NCBI RefSeq assembly: GCF_027943255.1 | Contig: NC_072893.1 | Coordinates: forward strand, 127,719,784-127,783,783 | Direction of reading: 5' to 3' | DNA: 64,000 nt | DNA from: Anastrepha obliqua | Lineage: Eukaryota; Arthropoda; Insecta; Diptera; Tephritidae | Shown here: positions 58,801-64,000 of the stretch, in pieces | Numbering within the stretch: the first letter of the stretch is position 1 | How the letters are laid out: each line of letters begins with the position of its first letter | The notes under the pieces: generated by a model | The model's input: only the letters and a program-made list of their open reading frames with translations | What the model was told of the DNA's origin: nothing | Databases searched by the model: none | Position numbers and translations under genes: made by a program

Positions 58801-59292
58801 ATTATGATTTTCATCGAGGAGAATATTTTCGGGTTTCAAATCACGATGCACAATGTTTTTCGAGTGTATATACTCGACACCCTCAAATATTTGTCGCATA
58901 ATTGTGCGAGTCTTCTTCTCGGACAGCGTTACTACCGAGGTGAGGTAATCGAAGAGTTCGCCTTTTGGACATAACTCAAATACTAAAAAGACGAAAGCGT
59001 CCGATTCGAAGACATCCTGTAGATCAACTGCAATAGTTTAAATAGAGTATTATTTCGCATAAGGAAAAACGATGCGCTTAAGAAATAAAACGGTTGGTGG
59101 TTAGCTCACTCACTTATATAGGGATGCCCCATAACTTGTCTGAGTATTGATATTTCCTGCCTTGTGGCTTCAAGCATGTGATATGGATTCGTATCGCCGG
59201 CTTCGGTAGCGGCGCCAAGATCTATGATTTTTGCGGCAAATTCTTTGCCTGTCTCCTTTTCAATGCAGCGGCGCACTGTGGAACTGATCCCC
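46688..59292 (-). CDS. PhKgamma: Phosphorylase kinase gamma catalytic subunit, 5'-partial gene of eight visible exons
   Basis: Exons on the minus strand: 59292-59114, 59027-58743, 58624-58534, 58413-58277, 57894-57797, 53750-52827, 47603-47445, 46822-46688. All junctions use GT-AG and keep frame. Together they code for the Gly loop (GISSTV), AAKIID with the ATP lysine, [14 protein letters not shown], and the calmodulin-binding C-terminal part. The enzyme phosphorylates and activates glycogen phosphorylase in response to calcium. The kinase portion is close to the fly protein, as I recall it. The exon coding for the N-terminus up to the first Gly of the loop is not in the window up to 64000; with the exon beginning in phase 2, it must exist upstream. 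Introns are rich in mobile elements. Confidence 0.93.
47021..47406 (-). mobile_element. Mariner/Tc1-type deletion derivative U in a PhKgamma intron
   Basis: Ends AGGGTTTTTCAAT (47022-47034; inverse ending near 47405), TA-flanked. 386 bp. On the minus strand it keeps the first codons of a transposase ([15 protein letters not shown]), a jump to [17 protein letters not shown], then [20 protein letters not shown] (catalytic Asp) and a last C-terminal scrap. Two large internal deletions. It lies in the intron between the last two coding exons. Confidence 0.8.
47445..47603 (-). CDS. PhKgamma: PhKgamma exon: C-terminal regulatory region
   Basis: Acceptor CATTTAG|CTACGC, donor CGTAAG|GTAAGT. 53 codons: [53 protein letters not shown]. 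The basic/hydrophobic pattern fits the calmodulin-binding region of PhK gamma subunits. Confidence 0.92.
47607..52826 (-). other. PhKgamma intron of about 5.2 kb
   Basis: Very AT-rich, especially 47800-48900. Microsatellites: TATG at 49988-50013, CACA near 50090-50110. No further exon was recognised. The polypyrimidine tract of the downstream exon is not notable. Confidence 0.55.
52827..53750 (-). CDS. PhKgamma: PhKgamma low-complexity cassette exon (308 codons)
   Basis: Acceptor TTTTTAG|GTTTTATGCC behind a CT tract (AG run at 53771-53795 on the plus strand); donor GCACAG|GTTAGG. Starts [20 protein letters not shown], then Asn/Ser-rich sequence, Gln tracts (about 53245-53315), a His/Asn-rich stretch and a Ser/Thr-rich end. 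Length is a multiple of three and both ends are phase 0, so it could be skipped without shifting frame. If the donor is not used, TAG or read-through would end the protein at about 52773 ([10 protein letters not shown]). Long fly PhKgamma proteins are known to have extra residues here; I infer the equivalence. Confidence 0.75.
55266..55629 (-). mobile_element. Mariner/Tc1-type fragment W3 (one end only)
   Basis: Starts AAAGGGTTTTCCAATAAGAG at 55267 and matches W1 and W2 in order: the C-terminal coding region with [12 protein letters not shown] sequence, and [15 protein letters not shown] on the minus strand, with the [10 protein letters not shown] box. It stops at 55629 in the ...DHNWPPR region, where W1 and W2 continue to the other end. 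Confidence 0.75.
55714..55939. mobile_element. TTAA-flanked miniature element with CCCTCCGT ends
   Basis: 226 bp. Left end CCCTCCGTGGGGCACCC; right end, inverted, CCCTCCGTTGGACACCT. TTAA at 55710-55713 and 55940-55943. TTAA duplications and CCC-starting ends are the pattern of piggyBac-type non-autonomous elements. No coding. Confidence 0.75.
57797..57894 (-). CDS. PhKgamma: PhKgamma exon: end of kinase domain
   Basis: Acceptor CACACAG|AGGA, donor GATG|GTAAGT. Codes for [33 protein letters not shown] and ends in phase 0. Confidence 0.92.
57954..58245 (+). mobile_element. Mariner deletion derivative in a PhKgamma intron
   Basis: Ends GGGGGAAAAATAAATCCACT and, inverted, AGGGAGAAAAATAAATCCAT. 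About 290 bp. The plus strand has a leader with GTTGTCAAGGTGACATTTC, then [20 protein letters not shown] and, after a break, [15 protein letters not shown] of the DNA-binding domain. Same family as the fragment at 19590-19965. Located between the exons at 57894 and 58277. Confidence 0.72.
58277..58413 (-). CDS. PhKgamma: PhKgamma exon: helices F-G
   Basis: Acceptor CACTAG|TTGG, donor CAG|GTAAAA followed by a long A run. Codes for [40 protein letters not shown] and WADIS. Confidence 0.92.
58534..58624 (-). CDS. PhKgamma: PhKgamma exon: activation segment and APE
   Basis: Acceptor TTTCAG|ACCT, donor ATAT|GTGAGT. Codes for [20 protein letters not shown] and [11 protein letters not shown]. The exon joins in phase on both sides. 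Confidence 0.93.
58743..59027 (-). CDS. PhKgamma: PhKgamma exon: hinge, catalytic loop and DFG
   Basis: Acceptor TTGCAG|TTGA, donor CAG|GTGAGT. 285 bases coding for [20 protein letters not shown], a stretch to [17 protein letters not shown] (catalytic Asp and metal-binding Asn) and [21 protein letters not shown]-type kinase. Confidence 0.94.
59114..59292 (-). CDS. PhKgamma: PhKgamma exon: Gly loop to helix C
   Basis: Acceptor TTTTTAG|GGGG, donor AA|GTGAGT. It starts with the last base of a codon. Codes for [32 protein letters not shown] (Lys that binds ATP), [18 protein letters not shown] (helix C Glu). Confidence 0.93.
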
Positions 59293-60436
59293 CTAAAAAG
59301 TGACATAGAAAAGGAAATAAATATATTATTAAAGCAAACAAATATCTTGTATGGAGTATACAGGATATATGGTATAGAATATAATAATAATAAATTGTGT
59401 CACATAAGCACCAAATAGGAAAGGCTTATTTATGTCTTATGAATCAAATCTGGCTATGGCCACTGGAAGTGAATACGAATAGATCTAAACTTTGTGATGG
59501 GATGGGATGGCAATTTAAGAATAATAATCCCAAAGTGAAATTGTGGCATAATTCAAAAGCTGTAGTAGATAATGCCTTCAAAGAGGTCTACCTCCAATGC
59601 TACTGTATATAGGCAGCTCAAAGAACTTTGCGGTCTCATCGTATAAGGCACTTCTCAAAAAGCTTTCGGTCCTAAAACAGATACAAATCAAGGTATGTAT
59701 GTAGATAAGGCAGCGTAGATCCGACTAACGTGACAACAGGTACATACGTACATACATATGTTTGCGTGAAACTGTTCATGGAATGCCTCACTTCACACGC
59801 CATCAAGCCTGGGAAATTTCGTATTGGTTATTGAGACGATTTTTGACCCGAAAAGGTAGTGCGTCATACATGCGATATGTGGTGTTCCATCAATATTTCT
59901 AATTTTCCGTAATTCTTTGCATGAAACTGTTTGTGGAATACCTCACTTCATACGCCACCACGCCTTGGAAATTTTGTATTGCATACACAGTTTTTGACTC
60001 GAAAAGAGCGCTGGTGCAAAAAGAAGTAGAATAAATAAATAGAATTTCATATTTACATATTTTAAACTTAGGCAAACAGTACCTACGAACGCAAATTCGA
60101 GTTTCACGCGAGGCACTGATGACTTCGTTATCATCTAATTTCGAGAGTCGGACAACAAAACATCGGAATACGATCTCTGCATATTAGCGGTCTCCCCACA
60201 CTATAACACTCTCTTACTTGTGTAGATTGTGTGAGAGAGTGTCCAAATCCATCAACAATAAACGCATTGAAGTTGAATGGCCGCGCACGCCATACCGCAT
60301 TAAATGCCGCTGCAATTTTGGCATAATTATCAAATAATAAATATTCGTATACTCGTATGTACAACATTTTTATACATTTTTATTGAACTAGATTTTGAGA
60401 AAAATTATATAGACGTATATTTAAAGTACGTATTTA
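59293..60436 (-). other. Upstream PhKgamma intron, no exon found
   Basis: No reading fits the missing N-terminal exon. 59761-59866 and 59917-60010 are imperfect direct repeats (TTTGCGTGAAACTGTT / TTTGCATGAAACTGTT, CCTCACTTCACACGCCA / CCTCACTTCATACGCCA). Otherwise nothing recognised. Confidence 0.5.
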
Positions 60437-60771
60437 ACGCGGCTGCCGTAGCCGAATGGGTTGGTGCGTGACTACCATTCGGAATTCAGAGAGAGAACGT
60501 CGGTTCGAATCTCGGTGAAACACCAAAATTAAGAAAAACATTTTTCTAATAGCGGTCACCCCTCGGTAGGCAATGGCAAACCTCCGAGTGTATTTCTGCC
60601 ATGAAAAAGCTCCTCATAAAAATATCTGCCGTTCGGAGTCGGCTTAAAACTGTAGGTCCCTCCATTTGTGGAACAACATCAAGACGCACACCACAAATAG
60701 GAGGAGGAGCTCGGCCGAACACCTACAAAGGGTGTACGCGCCAATTATATATATATATATATATATATTTA
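60437..60771 (+). mobile_element. tRNA-derived SINE, full-length copy
   Basis: A box TAGCCGAATGGGTTGG at 60449-60464, B box GGTTCGAATCTCGG at 60502-60515; body with AACCTCCGAGTGTATTTCTG and GAAAAAGCTCCTCA; 3' end CGCCAATTA followed by a TA run at 60749-60770. TATTTAA just before the start (60431-60437) and again after the TA run suggests a short target duplication. Same family as 45070-45393. Confidence 0.83.
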
Positions 60772-61237
60772 AGTATGGATTTTTCTTAATTGCAAATATG
60801 GTTAAGTTCTATGCCTTACACTGTCTGATTCAAGCCTGTGGTGAATTTTTAAACTGATTTTAATCCTGCAAAATTGAGCGCTTGAATTAGTTTAACTTGA
60901 CAGAATTAGTTTACATAACTAATACGACAGAGTTTATCTTGCAATGAAAAAATTACCCTCAATGCTATGCAACAGTTACAATGCCCCTTATGTATATACA
61001 TATGTGTGATTCAGAGCCCGACATGTTTCAGCTAAATCAGCTTAAATATAGGTCTCATCTATTCGCCACTTCCATATTTCCAAATTTCCATGTGAAAGCA
61101 ACAACAAAGTTGTAGAGCAATATTCGCCACTAGCGAATATGGTTATACCTCATTAAACTGGTATAACTCACTGTTTTACAAACACATTTAATTTTAGGTT
61201 TTAACTCTATTCCAGCGCTGCCAAAATATGTTTATTT
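60772..61237. other. Intergenic or intronic, nothing recognised
   Basis: AT-rich DNA with no repeats I can place. Confidence 0.5.
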
Positions 61238-61241
61238 ATGG

Positions 61242-62908
61242 GGTTAGGGGTAGTCAGAATTTTCAAAAAAATTGGATTTTTTACCATTTTCTTAAAGTAC
61301 AAAGTAACAATTAAGGGGTTATATACCTCGTGTTGGGCTAAAAAAATCGAAACATTTTTCATGGCATATTTTCAAAGTAAATCATCTTAAAAATATAAAT
61401 TCAAAAAATCATAAAGATCGGAGCATTAAAACGAAAGTTACAGACCGTGGAAGCGCGCAAATTATCTATAAATGAAGTGCGCGCAAAACTTTAAACGCGA
61501 TTATCTCGAAGTCGTGTTTTTTGAAAATTACCGTCGCGGTGATCATTATTTATCAAAAACTATTTGACCGATTTGCATAAACTTTTTTTTAATTATTCGA
61601 AGTTACAACCTCGTGAATCTGAACGCTTCACTTTTTATAAAATATTTGCATTGTTCGCTGGAGTTAATTTTTTTTTTTAATTTTTCAACCCCTCAAAAAT
61701 CGTGTTTTTGGTGCAAAGCGGCTTTCATACCGAGAAAAAATTTTTTTGAATAAATAAACCGTTCAGATTCACTAAAAAACATTTTTCTACAATAATCATT
61801 TAATTTTTTTGATTTCAGTTGAGCTGCTCATACGCTACCGTGATCACCGCAAGCCTCTTTAAAAAAACGGCGTTCCGGAGGAGGGGCGATATCAACAATA
61901 AATAATAACATTTTTAAAATAAAAACACCAAAATGTATTCTTCGAGAGTTACACTTCAGTATGATATATGCCTCATATGAATAAAAGTTCTAAAACATAT
62001 GTATTTAAAAAAAATTATGACAATCGTCCATTTTTTCGGACTCACAAGGTATATAACCCATTAACAAAGGGGGCTCGGGCGCTCCGGAGCTTTCGAGAGC
62101 AAATAGCTAGCAGCACACGCGAATGAAACGGAGCTGGGTTGGGTTTTTAGTGGGTGAGTCGAAAGGCAAGTCCCACACTTTTCGGCTTTCAATGCTTTGT
62201 GCCACCTCAACAAAAAAAAAAAACACGCGAATGAAAGTGGCAAATAAGCACGCTAACGATAACACTCGAGAAGGTAGAATGCTACGTAGGCAACCGCAAA
62301 TCGATATTTTGGAAGCTGCTATGACGGCTGAAGAACTTTTATATGACTCAGGAATAGATGACACAGTATAAGTAATTAAATAATTCGTATAAATCGATAG
62401 CAAAACTTTAAATGCGTTTTGCTCAAAACTATGTTTTTTGAACTGGTGATCACTGTAACTTAAAAACTGCTTGATAAAAGAACATAAAAAACTCGTGCCT
62501 GATCGAAGAATTTTTTTTTCAAAAATTTCGATTTTTTTAAACAACTAATTGTTGTATTTTTTCTCGAAAATCTGAAAAATATTTCCTGCGGCCGCCATTT
62601 TGTTAATTGTGAAAAACAAAGTAAAAGCTTATCGATTATCTATTGATATAACTAATTTCTCTTGCCCGATGAATTTTAGATGAATCTCCAAGGACTTGTG
62701 ATGATCACCGCAAGGGACTTCTGAAGAAACGGGCTCCACACAAACAGCGATAACTTTTACAATTATTAATTTTTTTTTTTTTTGAAATTTTGCTTAAGTC
62801 GAGTCGAAACATGATGTATTAATGCTATGTTTTTATTTTTGTAAAATAAAGCAATTGACTAGCAAAAAAGAATGATAATTTTTCGGGCCCCTGACTACCC
62901 CTAACCAC
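61242..62908. mobile_element. GGGGTTA-ended element M4, interrupted by M5
   Basis: Starts GGGGTTAGGGGTAGTCAGA (left flank TTAT) and ends CTGACTACCCCTAACCAC followed by TTAA (62909-62912). Matches M2 over both ends and over CAAAACTTTAAATGCGTTTT and CTTGTG/CTCGTGCCTGATCGAAG. It is interrupted by M5 at 61315-62060. Beyond that, 62084-62395 has about 300 bases with no counterpart in M2. Confidence 0.75.
61315..62060. mobile_element. GGGGTTA-ended element M5, inserted in M4
   Basis: 746 bp starting GGGGTTATATACCTCGTG and ending with the inverse CACAAGGTATATAACCCA. TTAA on both sides (61311-61314, 62061-62064). At the matching place M2 (32650-32660) has one uninterrupted CAATTAACAAAGG, i.e. the empty site with one TTAA. 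AT-rich, no ORF. Confidence 0.82.
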
Positions 62909-62912
62909 TTAA

Positions 62913-64000
62913 AACAGGTATTTCATCTATGCGCCACTGGCTACCGCTTGGCGAAAAGAAGAGGCCTCAATTAAGAATTTTGCTTATGATTCCGATGTAA
63001 ACGTAGTATAACTAAAAATCCCTGCAGATTTTCATATAGTACAATTAAATTTGTTGTCTGCACACTTTCCACACGTTTATTACGAATCGTAGTAGGTAAA
63101 TATATGCGATTCACATGATTAAGAATAAAAATACGTATACACACAATTGCATTGATATGCACATACAAGCAAATAGGCATCTGTAAATTATTTGTAAGAA
63201 TTTTCACAAAACGAGGACACATTTATTCATTATATTTTGTAAAAGGCGCAACGCCATAGGAAACACACTGCCAGCCAACCGACCATAGGTATAGCCTGCG
63301 AGCTGCAATACAGTGAAACAGGCTGAACGTAGAAAGTCAATAAAGTTCAAACAATTAATTATATGCGGGTGTATTTATTCAATACAAGATAAGTATGTAA
63401 TTATTTCAAAGCAACAACAGACGAAACACCTACACATTTATACCTATGTACATTCATAACAGCAGAGTTCGAATAATGAGAATGTAATTACAAATAAATT
63501 GGAAATCGTAGCGATAAGGCAACGATTAGACGCATTTAAAAATAAACAAAAAAAGAGCAAAAAGGCGCTCAAGTAAGTCTATAGATGGGAACAATAAAAA
63601 TAAAGAATAAAGTGTACTACACCGCACATGAAATTTATAGGTTAAGTTAGGTTAGGTTAGGTTAGCCTGGTTGAAAATAAACCACGCATAGACCTTTTGG
63701 TCCTAGCGATTCCAAATGGAGTTTCAAGTTAGACTGAATAAGAAATGTATCAGAACGTCATGCATTTATTTGGACAAATTCGAACATGACGTTCCCATTG
63801 AAATGGAGGCAATATTTAACATGTTCGTTCTTGTTTATTTGAGAGCAATTTGTATTAGCTGCAACCGAACAAATAATTTCAATATTGTTGTGAACCTTAT
63901 TTGGGATGCACAACCACATAATGGCAGAAAAAGAGAATACATTTTAGCGACAGTTTTGAAGCAAGTAGTGATTTTGATCAATGTGATGAAAAACTTTTTA
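62913..64000. other. Right end of window, no gene recognised
   Basis: May be first-intron sequence of PhKgamma. A TTAGGTTAGGTTAGG run lies at 63648-63666, followed by CCTGGTTGAAAATAAACCAC and ACCTTTTGGTCCTAGCG, which read on the minus strand as a possible LINE 3' end with a CTAAC tail (tentative). No exon seen. Confidence 0.45.

Noticed and set aside
59106..59306. Alternative PhKgamma start at the ATG upstream of the 59292 acceptor (MSLFRGISS)
   Set aside because: It would need retention of the splice acceptor and would drop half of the ATP-binding loop; the strong TTTTTAG acceptor favours a spliced exon.
60449..60515. True tRNA gene
   Set aside because: A and B boxes are present, but cloverleaf pairing is not maintained and the sequence continues into a SINE body with a TA tail and other copies.
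63648..63666. Telomere
   Set aside because: Only about four units, internal to the sequence, and flies do not keep TTAGG telomeres.

Overview
The window looks like nuclear DNA of a brachyceran fly, most likely a tephritid fruit fly or close relative. Grounds: an AT-rich background with many TATG/CATA microsatellites, a fly-type group III secreted phospholipase A2, a phosphorylase kinase gamma gene whose parts match the fly protein, and a dense mix of I-, jockey-, RTE- and LOA/R1-like LINEs, many mariner-type elements and a tRNA-derived SINE. Species assignment is inference.

Two host genes are visible. At the left end (438-1400, +) is a single-exon gene for a secreted group III phospholipase A2 with signal peptide, long acidic prosegment, RKRR furin-type site and a 135-residue mature enzyme; a TATA box and initiator lie upstream. 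On the right (46688-59292, -) are eight exons of phosphorylase kinase gamma (PhKgamma): kinase domain, a 308-codon Gln/His/Asn/Thr-rich exon, and the C-terminal regulatory tail. The first coding exon, with the N-terminus and start codon, was not found and probably lies beyond base 64000.

The 45 kb between them and the PhKgamma introns are almost entirely mobile DNA. (1) 3208-11655 is a LINE within a LINE: a decayed, 5'-truncated jockey-clade copy interrupted by a full-length I-clade LINE with two intact ORFs. Both insertions are closed by exact target-site duplications (11 and 12 bp). (2) 11932-12801 and 30222-30804 are two copies of a repeat, one carrying a large inverted duplication. (3) 15913-18046 is a complete but inactivated pogo/Tigger-type transposon flanked by TA. 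(4) 25708-28762 is an almost full-length RTE-type LINE with a 13-bp duplication and a deletion in its reverse transcriptase. (5) 40204-42606 is a mariner holding a second, different mariner. (6) At least seven further mariner/Tc1-type deletion derivatives are scattered through the window. (7) Five elements of a TTAA/TTAC-flanked, GGGGTTA-ended, partly self-complementary family are present, two of them nested (61242-62908). (8) There are SINE copies, LOA/R1-like LINE 3' ends and a repeat with 19-bp iterons.

I see no tRNA, rRNA, CRISPR or viral genome. No new multi-gene system is evident. The most notable items are the intact I-type LINE, the TTAN-flanked foldback family with its internal empty-site evidence, the iteron-bearing repeat, and the symmetric low-complexity cassette exon of PhKgamma. 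All calls are from reading alone; no database search was possible.
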